Source: Actinomycetes bacterium (GTDB taxonomy: Bacteria; Actinomycetota; Thermoleophilia; BMS3ABIN01). Taken from it: a DNA stretch of 64,000 nt. Shown here piece after piece: positions 1 to 8,053 of the stretch. The notes under the pieces are model-generated. The model was not told where the DNA came from. It was given only the letters and a program-made list of their open reading frames with translations, and did no database searches. The position numbers and the translations under genes are program-made. Numbering within the stretch: position 1 is the stretch's first letter; each line of letters begins with the position of its first letter. The DNA lies in contig JAJYLW010000004.1 in assembly GCA_021787475.1 (NCBI GenBank), forward strand, positions 50,902 to 114,901, written 5' to 3'.

Positions 1-104
1 AATGGTATTCCACCTTCATCGGATTGTTATTTTAAGCGAGCGCAGGCGCAATTGCCAGCCGCAGCGTTTTGCTGGCGTCCCCTCCGCCATTTTCCCGGCG
101 CTCA
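1..104 (-). other. 3' flank of ftsI, possible start of the next gene
   Basis: About 100 bases lie downstream of ftsI on the minus strand. An ATG at 19-17 opens a frame running out of the window. In other dcw clusters murE follows ftsI, so this may be its start, but only six codons are visible and no clear Shine-Dalgarno sequence precedes them. Nothing else can be supported here. Confidence 0.2.
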
Positions 105-1778
105 TCAGGGTGAGATCCCGAGCTTTTGCAGGGCGAACTGGGTAATCTTTTGAAAGGCCGGCGCCGCCACGGTCATCCCGCCACCGAACGGATGCGGCTC
201 AACCACTTTGACAAGCACCAGCAGCTTCGGATCAGCTGCTGGCACAAAACCGACAAATGAACCAATGTAATTCTCGTTCGAATAGCGGCCATCGGGGTCG
301 ACCATCTGGGCGGTGCCAGTCTTCCCGGCAATGCTGTAACCGTCGATCTGGGCTGCCGGGGCACCGCCGTCATCAACAACGCCCACCAGATACCTGGTCA
401 ACTGGCTGGCTGTGGCAGCGGACATGACCGGTTTGCCGGGCGGCGCCGGCTCATCCTTGCCGCCAACGCTGCGCACCAGATAAGGTTTTGGCTCCACGCC
501 GCCGTTGGCGATGGCGGAATAAGCGACCGCCATCTGCAGGGGCGTCACCGAGATTCCCTGGCCAATGGGCACGTTGCCGATTGTCGACGCCGACCACTGG
601 GAAGTGGGCAAGACGATGCCCGTTGCTTCGCCGGGGAAATCAATGCCGGTGCCAGAGCCGAAGCCAAACCGGCGAATCCAGTTGTTCAGCTTCCCGGCCC
701 CGACCGACATGCCGATCTTGACAGCTCCGATGTTGCTGGAATGGATGAGGATCTTTCCCATGTCCCAGTTGACCGGGCCGCGGCTGAAAGCGTCCTGGAT
801 CGTGTAGCCGCCCAGCTCCAGCGACGTGGGCAGATACAGCGTCTGTCCGGGCGTATACGTATGCTCTTCCAGCGCCGCCGTCGCGGTGACGGCCTTGAAA
901 ACTGAGCCGGGCTCATAGGCGTCGACGACAGGATGGTTGCGTTTCTGCTCATCCGTGAGGTTTGGGAACTGGTTGGCGTCCACGGTGGGCACGCTGGCCA
1001 TGGCGTAGATCTCGCCGGTCCTCGGGTTCATGACCACCGCCTCAGCCCCGGCCGCTTTCCACTGCTTCACCGTGTCGGTTAGCACTTTTTCTGCCTCGTA
1101 CTGGATGGACTCGTCAATCGTCAGCCAGACGTCGGCGCCGGGAACCCCAGCCTGGAGGCTGACCGTCTTGATCTGGCTGCCATCGCCAGCGGTGATCACT
1201 CGCTGCCTGCCCGGTTTGCCTCTCAGGACGCCGTCCAGCTCAAGCTCCATCCCGGCCAGCCCCTTGTTGTCCGTGCCCGTGTAGCCGATCACCTGCGCCG
1301 CCAGCTGGTTCTGGGGATAGACCCGTTTTTCCTCCGGCCTGGTCTCAATGCCGGCAAGATGCTCATTTTTGACAAGTTGATCAACGCGGGCGCCGACGGC
1401 AGGGTCAACTTTCCGGGCCAGGTAGACAAAACCGGTATCCTTGTTGGAAAGCTCACCGGAAAGCGTCCCGGCGTCAAGCCCGAGGACAGGCGCCAGCGCG
1501 TCGGCAGCAGCCTGCGGATTGGCGATCAACTTCGGATCGGCGGTGACGGTCTGCGTCTGGATGCCCACCGCCAGCTCGTTGCCGTTGCGGTCAAAGATAG
1601 TGCCGCGGTGCGCGGGGGTGTCTATTTCTTCCACGTGCCTCAGATCGACACGCCGGGAAATTTCCGCGGCGTTAACCGTCTGCAGGAAGGCGGCGCGGCC
1701 GGCAATTGCCAGAAAAACGACAACAAACAGGAGAAGGGTCCAGCGAATCCGCCTGTCCGGGTCACCTAGCGACTTCAT
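105..1778 (-). CDS. ftsI: Septal peptidoglycan transpeptidase (class B penicillin-binding protein, FtsI/PBP2-like)
   Basis: 557 residues, the usual length for class B PBPs. Residues 12-30 form one N-terminal membrane anchor, followed by the PBP dimerisation region and a C-terminal transpeptidase domain. The active-site motifs are all present: SVFK at 292-295 (nucleophile Ser292), SSN at 347-349 and KTG at 486-488. The protein cross-links septal peptidoglycan on the outer face of the membrane. Its start directly abuts the ftsL stop, and its place after mraZ, rsmH and ftsL supports ftsI rather than an elongation PBP. No PASTA domain follows the transpeptidase domain, unlike sporulation-type or many firmicute homologues. 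Confidence 0.95.
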   Translation of the reverse strand: MKSLGDPDRRIRWTLLLFVVVFLAIAGRAAFLQTVNAAEISRRVDLRHVEEIDTPAHRGTIFDRNGNELAVGIQTQTVTADPKLIANPQAAADALAPVLGLDAGTLSGELSNKDTGFVYLARKVDPAVGARVDQLVKNEHLAGIETRPEEKRVYPQNQLAAQVIGYTGTDNKGLAGMELELDGVLRGKPGRQRVITAGDGSQIKTVSLQAGVPGADVWLTIDESIQYEAEKVLTDTVKQWKAAGAEAVVMNPRTGEIYAMASVPTVDANQFPNLTDEQKRNHPVVDAYEPGSVFKAVTATAALEEHTYTPGQTLYLPTSLELGGYTIQDAFSRGPVNWDMGKILIHSSNIGAVKIGMSVGAGKLNNWIRRFGFGSGTGIDFPGEATGIVLPTSQWSASTIGNVPIGQGISVTPLQMAVAYSAIANGGVEPKPYLVRSVGGKDEPAPPGKPVMSAATASQLTRYLVGVVDDGGAPAAQIDGYSIAGKTGTAQMVDPDGRYSNENYIGSFVGFVPAADPKLLVLVKVVEPHPFGGGMTVAAPAFQKITQFALQKLGISP

Positions 1779-2234
1779 TTAGGGGGAAGCCGCCCGTGCG
1801 TTTGCGCCCGGCGCCCCGCCGTCCGGCTCAAGGTCGGCATAGAGCCGGTTGTCAACCGGGTTGATGTAAAGGTACTGGACCTTCCCCGCCGGCACCATTC
1901 CCAGGGGGCCTTCGGCGATCTGCTCGATCCGGGCCGGGGATGATAGTGCCGACACGTCGCTGGAGAGCTGGTCATTCTCCACAGCGAGCGCGTTTTTCTG
2001 CCTGATCAGCTCGTTAAACTGGATGTTTTTGTACATCAGGCTGATGCGCAGGCCGACCAGGCCCATAAGCAGCAGGGCGATCACGCCCACCCAGAGGCCG
2101 GCGTGCATGGTTCCGCGGGCCGGCGCCGCCGTCCGGTGGCGCGGCGTTCCGGAGCGCGGCGCTGCGGCCGGCTGCCGTTCAAATTTTCGGACGGTCTCCG
2201 CAAAGCCCCAGTCATTCCGGATGGCGCGCGCCAT
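1779..2234 (-). CDS. ftsL: Cell division protein FtsL-like (septum formation initiator family)
   Basis: 151 residues. A basic, proline/alanine-rich cytoplasmic segment of about 45 residues is followed by one membrane helix (about 49-67) and an external region (about 72-110) with heptad-like hydrophobics, as expected for an FtsL/DivIC coiled coil. Sequence identity in this family is low, so the name rests mainly on topology, size and location between rsmH and ftsI. FtsL works with FtsB/DivIC and FtsQ to activate septal synthesis. The C-terminal tail is rich in Gly, Ala and Pro. It starts 12 nt after the rsmH stop, so the genes are probably cotranscribed. Confidence 0.8.
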   Translation of the reverse strand: MARAIRNDWGFAETVRKFERQPAAAPRSGTPRHRTAAPARGTMHAGLWVGVIALLLMGLVGLRISLMYKNIQFNELIRQKNALAVENDQLSSDVSALSSPARIEQIAEGPLGMVPAGKVQYLYINPVDNRLYADLEPDGGAPGANARAASP

Positions 2235-2246
2235 CGACTTGCCTCC

Positions 2247-3212
2247 TTAGCCGAGTCTCTCCGCCACGCGCAGCCTGGCGGCCTGCGAGCGCGGGTTTTG
2301 ACCAATTTCCTTATGCGAAGGCCGCACCGGCCTCCTGGTGATGACGCGCAGCTCAGCTCTCGCCCTGCAGACGCACTTGGGAAAATCCGGCGGGCAGGTG
2401 CACTTGCCTGTCTTGGAGGCAAAAAACTTTTTCACGATCCTGTCTTCAAGCGAATGAAAACTGATCACGCCCAGGCGGCCGCCTGGCGCGAGCACAGCCA
2501 GCGCGCTTTCCAATCCCCGCGACAGGGAGCCGAGCTCGTCATTGACTGCAATCCTGAGCGCCTGAAAAATACGGCGGGCCGGATGCCCGGAGCCGAAGCG
2601 GGCCGGCGTTGGAATCGCCGCCTTGATTGTGTCCACCAGCTGCAGCGTCGTTTCAAAGGGCTCTTTCTGCCGCTCCCGGGCGATGCGGCGGGCGATTTGG
2701 CGGGCGTAGCGCTCCTCGCCGTAGTTCCTGAAAATCCGCTCCAGCTCTTCGGGCTCGAGCTCATTGACCAGCTTGCGGGCGGTCACCCGGTTCCCCCGAT
2801 CCATGCGCATGTCCAGGGGAGCATTGTAGCTGTAGGAAAACCCGCGCTCGGGACGGTCCACCTGCATCGAGGAAACTCCCAGATCCAGGTAAACAAGATC
2901 CGCCGCCAAGCCCTTTTCCCCAAGTTGCCCAAGCGCGTCGGCATAATTTCCGTAAATGAAGCGGCAGCGGAAAGGCTGGCGCTGCGAGAACAACTCAAAA
3001 TAACGGCTTGCGAGCGGGTCAAGGTCGATGCCGATGAAAAGGGCGTCCTTCCCCAGATCGGCAGCGATGCGGCGGGCGTGCCCGCCGGCCCCAAATGTGC
3101 AATCGATGACAGTGTCATCCGGTTGCGGCTCCAGCAGCCCGGCCAGCTCTTCCGCCAGCACCGGCCGGTGCCCGGCTTCTGACAAGTCCTCTATGCGGTC
3201 GTTTAACTGCAT
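2247..3212 (-). CDS. rsmH: 16S rRNA (cytosine-1402-N4)-methyltransferase RsmH (MraW)
   Basis: 321 residues from the ATG at 3212, which has a purine-rich GAGAAGG just upstream. An earlier in-frame start would overlap mraZ and add 44 residues that look unlike the family. The protein opens with the typical RPVLxxE segment, then the SAM-binding motif FGAGGHA, the ID.DP-type acidic loop (GIDLDPLA) and the LGVSSxQ(V)D motif. It continues with the RPxRGFSY and PLDMRMD signatures and an ISFHSLEDRIVK block near the C-terminus. It methylates C1402 in the decoding centre. Position two of the dcw operon, after mraZ, is standard. Confidence 0.96.
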   Translation of the reverse strand: MQLNDRIEDLSEAGHRPVLAEELAGLLEPQPDDTVIDCTFGAGGHARRIAADLGKDALFIGIDLDPLASRYFELFSQRQPFRCRFIYGNYADALGQLGEKGLAADLVYLDLGVSSMQVDRPERGFSYSYNAPLDMRMDRGNRVTARKLVNELEPEELERIFRNYGEERYARQIARRIARERQKEPFETTLQLVDTIKAAIPTPARFGSGHPARRIFQALRIAVNDELGSLSRGLESALAVLAPGGRLGVISFHSLEDRIVKKFFASKTGKCTCPPDFPKCVCRARAELRVITRRPVRPSHKEIGQNPRSQAARLRVAERLG

Positions 3213-3292
3213 TTCCCTTCTCCCTTGGGTGGAGTCATGGCCGGCGGCAAGCCGGCTGGCAGGTTGATTACCTGCTGATAACGCTTTCCCGG

Positions 3293-3727
3293 CTACTCCG
3301 ATTCCTGCCACTGTTTTTTGTACTGCCTCTTGTAGGCCTCCCATTTGCGGCGGTCCCAGATCTCAAATCTGTCGTGCATCCCTATGAACACCACCTCCTT
3401 GGTGATGCCGGCTGTCCTGACATGCCCCGGGGAGAGGCCAATCCGGCCCTGTTTGTCCAGCTCGCACTCGACCACGGAGCCGGTCATCATCCTTTTGATA
3501 TCCCGGTCTTTTTTGCTATTAAGATCATCAAGACGGGCCAGCGAGTCCTCGATCTGCCGGGCGAATTCGGCCGCCGGCTGGACGGTGAGGCAGTCCTCAA
3601 AGTTCTCCCTCACGACCACTTTGCCATCGGCAAGCTGCTGCCGGAATTTTGCAGGAATCGCCACCCGGTTCTTAGAATCAAGAGAGTGTGCATACTGACC
3701 CCAAAATTTGAATGCTGCTTTTGCCAT
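3293..3727 (-). CDS. mraZ: Transcriptional regulator MraZ
   Basis: 144 residues from the ATG at 3727. A GTG at 3763 would extend the frame by 12 residues but lies inside the operator repeats, so the shorter form is chosen. Two AbrB-like swapped-hairpin halves are visible: YAHSLDSKNRVAIPAKFR near the N-terminus and VECELDKQGRIGLSP in the middle. The C-terminus is longer and more basic than in E. coli (ends in a Lys/Gln-rich stretch). MraZ binds tandem repeats in its own promoter and controls the dcw operon. It is the first gene of the operon here. Confidence 0.93.
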   Translation of the reverse strand: MAKAAFKFWGQYAHSLDSKNRVAIPAKFRQQLADGKVVVRENFEDCLTVQPAAEFARQIEDSLARLDDLNSKKDRDIKRMMTGSVVECELDKQGRIGLSPGHVRTAGITKEVVFIGMHDRFEIWDRRKWEAYKRQYKKQWQESE

Positions 3728-3753
3728 CTGATCAATAGTCAGTCCGTATATTT

Positions 3754-3793
3754 CTTTCCCCACTTCGTGCTACTTTATACCACTTACTCCCAC
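3754..3793 (-). promoter_or_regulatory. MraZ operator: four tandem 10-bp repeats
   Basis: Read on the minus strand the repeats are GTGGGAGTAA (3793-3784), GTGGTATAAA (3783-3774), GTAGCACGAA (3773-3764) and GTGGGGAAAG (3763-3754). They are perfectly phased at 10 bp and each begins GTGG or GTAG. MraZ is known to bind 10-bp-phased TGGG/GTGG boxes upstream of its own gene. TATAAA at 3779-3774 could be the -10 and TTGTTT about 15 nt further upstream a weak -35, so bound MraZ would cover the promoter. Confidence 0.75.
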
Positions 3794-3910
3794 AAAACAA
3801 GCGTCTGACGGCAAAAAAAATAAGGGCATCCACCCAATTTCAGGGCGGATTACCCCGGAAAAGCCAGGTTTTTAAACTTTAAACGTGAGACATCAAACGC
3901 TCAGTGGGAA

Positions 3911-4034
3911 TTAGAATCTATCTCAAAAAGTTATTCGTGGCGAGGCCGAGAGAAAAAGGACAAGGGCAAGGACGCAGCCCATGGCTCTTTTGCAGCCGGC
4001 CGCAGCAGAATATGCTTTTTGAGATAGATCCTTA
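3911..4034. repeat. Dispersed repeat with 15-bp perfect inverted ends (copy A)
   Basis: ATCTATCTCAAAAAG at 3916-3930 is the exact reverse complement of 4015-4029, with about 85 bases between. Related sequence recurs at 55243-55308 (right half), 34028-34095 (diverged ends) and 21765-21779 (one end only). The right end carries the TAA stop of the TPR gene. No open frame is inside it, so it may be a MITE-like element or a structured RNA element. Confidence 0.65.
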
Positions 4035-4622
4035 AGGGTGCGGATTTTGGTGCGGATTTTGCAGGCCGGTAGTCGAGCCGGGGGTCTCCATCTGCGCAAT
4101 CAGCTCCTTGGCCGTATGGCCAAGGTCGTTGTTCGAGTTAACGGCGACAGCTTTTTGCCAGTACTGTTTTGCTTGCGCCGGTTTGTTCGTGCTGCTGGAG
4201 ATGATGCCCAGATCGACAAGGATGGCCTGGTTGTTGGGATCGATCGCCAGCCCATTGTTAAATTCGGCCAGCGCCCGGTCCGTCTGGCCCAGCTCAAAAT
4301 AAGCTTCGCCCAGGCGGCCACGGTAGACAGCTTCGCCCGGTGAGACCGCTTCCGCTTTCACGTAGACATCCTTGGCGTCCGAGTACCTGCCCATCTGCAT
4401 GTAGACGTCGCCCAGCCCTCCCAGCGCGATGACGTCCTTGGGGTTGGCCTTGATCAGATCCTGGTAAGCCTCGATCATCGGCGTATAATTATATGTCGGC
4501 TGATTCTGGGTAGTCGGCGAGGAGCCGCCGCTGCCGCTAAAGACTCGCGGCAGAACAAGCAGGAACAGCACGACAACCGCGATGGCGGCAAAGATCGCCC
4601 AGTAATACGATTTGAACTTCAA
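4032..4622 (-). CDS. Membrane-anchored TPR-repeat protein
   Basis: About 196 residues. The TTG at 4622 is preferred because GGAGG lies 6 nt upstream; a longer frame to 4649 would place that site inside the gene. A short basic start is followed by one strong membrane helix (about 8-27), a Ser/Gly/Thr/Gln-rich linker, and tetratricopeptide-like repeats from about 45 to 170. These include the recognisable YMQMGRYSDAKDVYVKA, YFELGQTDRALAEFNNGL and DPNNQAILVDLG segments. The C-terminus is Gln/Asn/His/Pro-rich. TPR proteins of this kind scaffold protein complexes at the membrane; the partner is unknown. Its stop codon lies in the end of repeat copy A. Confidence 0.75.
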   Translation of the reverse strand: MKFKSYYWAIFAAIAVVVLFLLVLPRVFSGSGGSSPTTQNQPTYNYTPMIEAYQDLIKANPKDVIALGGLGDVYMQMGRYSDAKDVYVKAEAVSPGEAVYRGRLGEAYFELGQTDRALAEFNNGLAIDPNNQAILVDLGIISSSTNKPAQAKQYWQKAVAVNSNNDLGHTAKELIAQMETPGSTTGLQNPHQNPHP

Positions 4623-4725
4623 CAAAGTCCTCCGGAGGAAGTTGCACAAACATTATACTGGACCGCGGCCCAAACAGGGAAGATTTTCATCAAGCTTATT
4701 ATCCAATTAGCTCAGGAATGGACTC

Positions 4726-4776
4726 GGGGCTTGCCTCCGATCTCGGCCTTCCTACGGCCAGACCCAGGCAAGCCCC
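4726..4776. other. Intergenic inverted repeat
   Basis: GGGGCTTGCCT at 4726-4736 pairs perfectly with 4766-4776. An inner pairing of CGGCC (4744-4748) with GGCC (4756-4759) is possible. It lies in the roughly 335-base gap between the divergent TPR and PAP2 genes. A T-run follows about 15 nt later on the plus strand. Apart from this hairpin and the next one the gap holds nothing recognisable. Confidence 0.5.
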
Positions 4777-4867
4777 TCGCATCATCATCATTTTTTCTGA
4801 TTAACCTGAGTGAAGCAGATGATCAGTTTCAATAGTCTGAATAAAATGTTAATGTACTTGATAACTG

Positions 4868-4893
4868 AGGTTTTCGGCTCGAAGCGAAAACCT
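4868..4893 (+). terminator. Hairpin with T-rich tail ahead of the PAP2 gene
   Basis: AGGTTTTCG (4868-4876) pairs with CGAAAACCT (4885-4893) and is followed by GATTTTTATG. It could be a weak terminator or attenuator about 65 nt before the PAP2 start. Confidence 0.4.
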
Positions 4894-4958
4894 GATTTTT
4901 ATGTCCACGATCCTTTATTTTGGTTTCGAAATTCAAAATCCGAATCCCCATTTGAACC

Positions 4959-5516
4959 ATGGACTATACGCTCCTGCATTTGATTAACCAGATGGCGGGT
5001 CACGTTTCCGCCGTGGACAGTTTTTTTAAGCTGGTGGCGAAATACGGGCCGGCGCTTTATGCAGTCCCTCTGCTTTTCATGTGGTTTCGCGGCGGCGACA
5101 GCGCCAAGAAGGCCGCCCTGCTCAGTCTGGCGACGATGGCCATTGCCCTGCTGGTCTCACAGCTGATCGGTCATGTATACTTCCGCCCCCGTCCCTACGA
5201 CGCGCATCCGGGCGGGGTTAACCTGCTTATCTCCAAGTCCAGCGACCCCTCGTTTCCCTCCGATCACGCCACTTTCTCATTCGCCATTGCCGGAGTGATC
5301 CTGCTAGAGGACCGCCGCTGGGGCATCGCTTCAATCGCCTTCGGCGCTCTCGTCGCCTTTTCCCGCGTTTTTGTCGGAATCCATTATCCCCTTGACGTTG
5401 CCGGCGGCGCCGTGCTCGGAATGGCGGCAGCGGTGGTGATGTGGCAATTGCGCAAGTTTTTCGATCCGCTGCTTAATCTCCTCATCGGCATCGCCCGGCG
5501 ACTCAAACTGGCATAA
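4959..5516 (+). CDS. PAP2-family membrane phosphatase, probably undecaprenyl-diphosphatase (BcrC-like)
   Basis: 185 residues with about five hydrophobic segments. The three acid-phosphatase motifs are present: FRPRPYD (motif 1), PSDHA (motif 2, Asp in place of the usual Gly) and SRVFVGIHYPLDV (motif 3, SRx5Hx3D). The length and the MDYTLLHLINQ start match small BcrC/YbjG-type enzymes. These recycle undecaprenyl pyrophosphate to the monophosphate on the outer membrane face for cell-wall synthesis. Substrate assignment is by family only; other lipid phosphates are possible. Monocistronic, facing the prepilin peptidase gene. Confidence 0.85.
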   Translation: MDYTLLHLINQMAGHVSAVDSFFKLVAKYGPALYAVPLLFMWFRGGDSAKKAALLSLATMAIALLVSQLIGHVYFRPRPYDAHPGGVNLLISKSSDPSFPSDHATFSFAIAGVILLEDRRWGIASIAFGALVAFSRVFVGIHYPLDVAGGAVLGMAAAVVMWQLRKFFDPLLNLLIGIARRLKLA

Positions 5517-5545
5517 AACCGGATGGCGGACGTGGATGGTGGACA

Positions 5546-5589
5546 GGGGACATGACCCAATTTCCGAAGGAGATTGGGATCGTGTCCCC
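5546..5589. terminator. Inverted repeat between convergent genes
   Basis: GGGGACA (5546-5552) pairs with TGTCCCC (5583-5589), and inside it CCCAATTTCC pairs with GGAGATTGGG with one mismatch. It lies between the convergent PAP2 and prepilin-peptidase genes and would suit a two-way terminator, although no long T-run follows. A similar CCCAATTTCC segment occurs near 24575, also at a convergent junction. Confidence 0.45.
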
Positions 5590-5608
5590 GAGTTGCTTGA
5601 AATAGCGC

Positions 5609-6361
5609 TTAGGACCCGATCAGGCCCAGATACTTGTCAAGCAGGAAGGGGCCGTAGAACAGGGCGAGGATGGCTCCCACCGCCAGGAACGGGCCGAACG
5701 GAAGCCGGCTGCTCATTTTTTTCCCGCGGACGGCGATCAACGCCACTCCGGTGAGCGCTCCCAGCAGGAACGCCGCAAACATCGCGACGATCACGGCCTT
5801 GCCCAGAAAGAAACCCAGCGCCAGCGCCAGCTTGACGTCGCCCATGCCCATCCCCCCAGGTTTGATCAGGGCCAGCACCAGAAAGAAGACGCCGCTGATT
5901 GCCCCGGCGGCCAGCAGCTCCGCCCAGCGGTGCGGATGGACGGCAATCGCCAACCCCAAGCCGACGGCCGCCACCGGCAGGACGATCGCGTTTGGTATAA
6001 TGTAATGTTCCAGGTCAATAAAGAAAATGGCGATCAGGGCGGCGATCAGCAGTAGGGGCGGCAGCAACTCCGCTCCCGAGCCAAATTTCCAGCCGGCCAG
6101 CACAAACAGCACGGCCGTCAACAGCTCCACCACCGGGTACCAGAAGGAGATTGGCTGGCCGCAGCGGCGGCACCTGCCCCGCAGCCAGGCGAAGCTAAGC
6201 AGGGGAATATTGTCATACCAGCTGACCGGCATGTCGCAAGCCGGGCAGCGGGAGCCGGGAGCGACGATGGATTCGTGCCGCGGCAGGCGGTAGATGACAA
6301 CGTTGAGAAAACTGCCGATGGCGGCCCCAACTATGAATAACAGAATTAAGAAAATGATCAT
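5609..6361 (-). CDS. Type IV prepilin peptidase / N-methyltransferase (A24 family)
   Basis: 250 residues. It opens with a membrane helix containing GSFLNVVIYRLP and then the cytoplasmic zinc-type CxxC...CxxC loop (CPAC and CRRC). These features mark the bifunctional PilD/ComC class. The catalytic aspartates are in FIDLEHYIIPN and in GMGDVKLAL. About seven or eight membrane helices follow. The enzyme cleaves leader peptides of type IV pilins or pseudopilins and methylates the new N-terminus. No pilus genes are nearby. It is 17 nt from the upstream hydrolase gene on the same strand, so the two may be cotranscribed. Confidence 0.93.
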   Translation of the reverse strand: MIIFLILLFIVGAAIGSFLNVVIYRLPRHESIVAPGSRCPACDMPVSWYDNIPLLSFAWLRGRCRRCGQPISFWYPVVELLTAVLFVLAGWKFGSGAELLPPLLLIAALIAIFFIDLEHYIIPNAIVLPVAAVGLGLAIAVHPHRWAELLAAGAISGVFFLVLALIKPGGMGMGDVKLALALGFFLGKAVIVAMFAAFLLGALTGVALIAVRGKKMSSRLPFGPFLAVGAILALFYGPFLLDKYLGLIGS

Positions 6362-6378
6362 CGAAGAGCTAAGGCCGG

Positions 6379-7038
6379 TCAGTTGGCCGGCTCAAGCACG
6401 ACTATCTTCGGGGCGCCGGAAAGATTTTCCTGCATCAGCGCGATCTCGCTTTCGCCCGGCTTGTCCACCCCGCTCTTGCCGGCCAGGAATTTGTCGACTC
6501 CCTCTATCTGAAACAAGCACTTTTCGTTACGGAAATGCATGGGAATGGTTACCGGCGGCGGCCCCAGTTGCTCCCAGACCGCGGTCGCGACGGCGGCGTC
6601 GATAGTGAAATAGCCGCCGACGGGAATGAGCAGCACATCGATGGCGCCGATCGCTTCTGATTGCCGCGCGGAAAGCCGATGGCCGAGATCTCCCAGATGG
6701 CAGACGGAAACGCCATCGACCCGGATAACAAAAACCGTGTTTCCGCCTCGCTGGGCGCCTTCGCTGGCGTCATGGAAGGTGGCGACGCCCCGAATGTCAA
6801 AGCCGTCAATGTCATATTCTCCTTCCGTGTCAATGACATGCGGCGGCCCGCCCAGATACTTGACGGCGGCGTGATCGGGATGGCCATGGCTGATGGCGCA
6901 GATATCCGGGCTCAGATCGACCTGCCGGTAAAGCAAGGTCCCCAGGTAGGCGCGGGAGTCGTAAGGGTCAGTGAGCAGCGTTTTCCCTGAATCGGCGGTG
7001 ATGAGAAAGCAGCTATGGCCAATCCATTTAATGTTCAC
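6379..7038 (-). CDS. Metal-dependent hydrolase, UPF0173 / UlaG-like beta-lactamase fold
   Basis: 219 residues, GTG start at 7038 with AGAGGG 6 nt upstream. The N-terminus MNIKWIGHSCFLI and the metal-binding SHGHPDHAA motif (HxHxDH) are typical of the family. Further ligands are in FHDASEG and HLGDLGH, and a late MHFRNEKC may supply another His. The substrates of this family are mostly unknown (UlaG itself is a lactonase). It stands alone apart from the downstream prepilin peptidase. Confidence 0.85.
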   Translation of the reverse strand: MNIKWIGHSCFLITADSGKTLLTDPYDSRAYLGTLLYRQVDLSPDICAISHGHPDHAAVKYLGGPPHVIDTEGEYDIDGFDIRGVATFHDASEGAQRGGNTVFVIRVDGVSVCHLGDLGHRLSARQSEAIGAIDVLLIPVGGYFTIDAAVATAVWEQLGPPPVTIPMHFRNEKCLFQIEGVDKFLAGKSGVDKPGESEIALMQENLSGAPKIVVLEPAN

Positions 7039-7204
7039 ATCAAGCCCTCTTTTGTCTCCACGCCCTTCTTTCTATCCAGCGGCTTGAAGCTGAGACTGCG
7101 CCAAGTTCAAAGTGAAAAATACCGCATTGGCTATCTACAAATTGTCAAGTACGCATTTTTTGGTTTTAATGCCGCATGCCCAAATCCTCATTCCCCATTT
7201 TATA

Positions 7205-8053
7205 TTATATTTCATTCCCCAAATCAGCCAGAGAAAATACGGGGCCGTCGGTGCAGACGTATTTGGAGCCCACGTTGCAGCGGCCGCAGAGGCCGATGCC
7301 GCATTTCATCTTCCGCTCCAGCGTCGTGAAAATCTGCCCTTCGGCAAAGCCAAGCCGCGCAAGCGCCGCCAGCGCGTAGCCAATCATCACCGGCGGACCG
7401 CAGATAACCGCAACCGTATTCTCCGCCGGCGGCCGTCCTGCCTCCATCACCCGGGGCAATACGCCGGTGCGGCCGTCCCAGCCCGGCTGCCCGCTGTCAA
7501 TAGTGGCGATAAACGCGATGTCTTCCCGCTCCTCCCAATGCGCCCGGTCGCCGACAAAGCAAAGATCCGCCGGCGTGCGCGCCCCGTAGAAGACGCTGAT
7601 GTCGCCAAACTGGTGACGGTGATCCAGGATATAAAGGAGCAGCGAACGCAACGGCGCCATGCCGATGCCGCCGCCGGCAATCAGGATATTCTTTCCTTTC
7701 CAGTTGTCAACAGGGAAGCCGCAGCCGAGCGGCGCCCGCAGGGCAACCGCGTCTCCGGCCTTAAGCTCGTGGATGGCGCTGGTGACAAAACCGGTCTTCA
7801 TCACCGAGAACTGGATGTAGTCCCGCCGGGAAGGGGGCGAGGAAATGGCAAAGGTGGACTCGCCCACTCCCGGGATTCCCATCAATCCAATCTGCCCCGG
7901 TGCGAACGAAAATTCCTTCATAATGCCGGGGTCGTCAAAAACAAGCCGGAAGCTGCGGATCGAAGGCGTTTCCACGATCACGTCAATGATTGTTGCCGGC
8001 TCCGGGACCAGCGGCTTTGTTGCCTTGATGCCTTTCCTTGGCACAGTGCTCAT
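7205..8053 (-). CDS. flxA: FAD/NAD(P)-binding oxidoreductase subunit FlxA-like
   Basis: 282 residues from ATG at 8053, whose ATGA overlaps the stop of the upstream flxB. It belongs to the ferredoxin-NADP reductase/PyrK family. RSFRLVFD and FAISSPPS mark the flavin domain (about 20-110), and LIAGGGIGMAPLRSLL marks the NAD(P)-binding site (about 120-140). The C-terminal ERKMKCGIGLCGRCNVGSKY holds the [2Fe-2S] cysteines, ending with VCTDGPVF. It should accept or donate NAD(P)H electrons for the Flx-Hdr complex. The cluster order hdrCBA-flxDCBA is the main basis for the name. Confidence 0.88.
   Translation of the reverse strand: MSTVPRKGIKATKPLVPEPATIIDVIVETPSIRSFRLVFDDPGIMKEFSFAPGQIGLMGIPGVGESTFAISSPPSRRDYIQFSVMKTGFVTSAIHELKAGDAVALRAPLGCGFPVDNWKGKNILIAGGGIGMAPLRSLLLYILDHRHQFGDISVFYGARTPADLCFVGDRAHWEEREDIAFIATIDSGQPGWDGRTGVLPRVMEAGRPPAENTVAVICGPPVMIGYALAALARLGFAEGQIFTTLERKMKCGIGLCGRCNVGSKYVCTDGPVFSLADLGNEI

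Noticed and set aside
2103..3182. Long plus-strand frame (359 codons) opposite rsmH
   Set aside because: It mirrors rsmH, has no recognisable domain and a composition set by GC-rich antisense codons.
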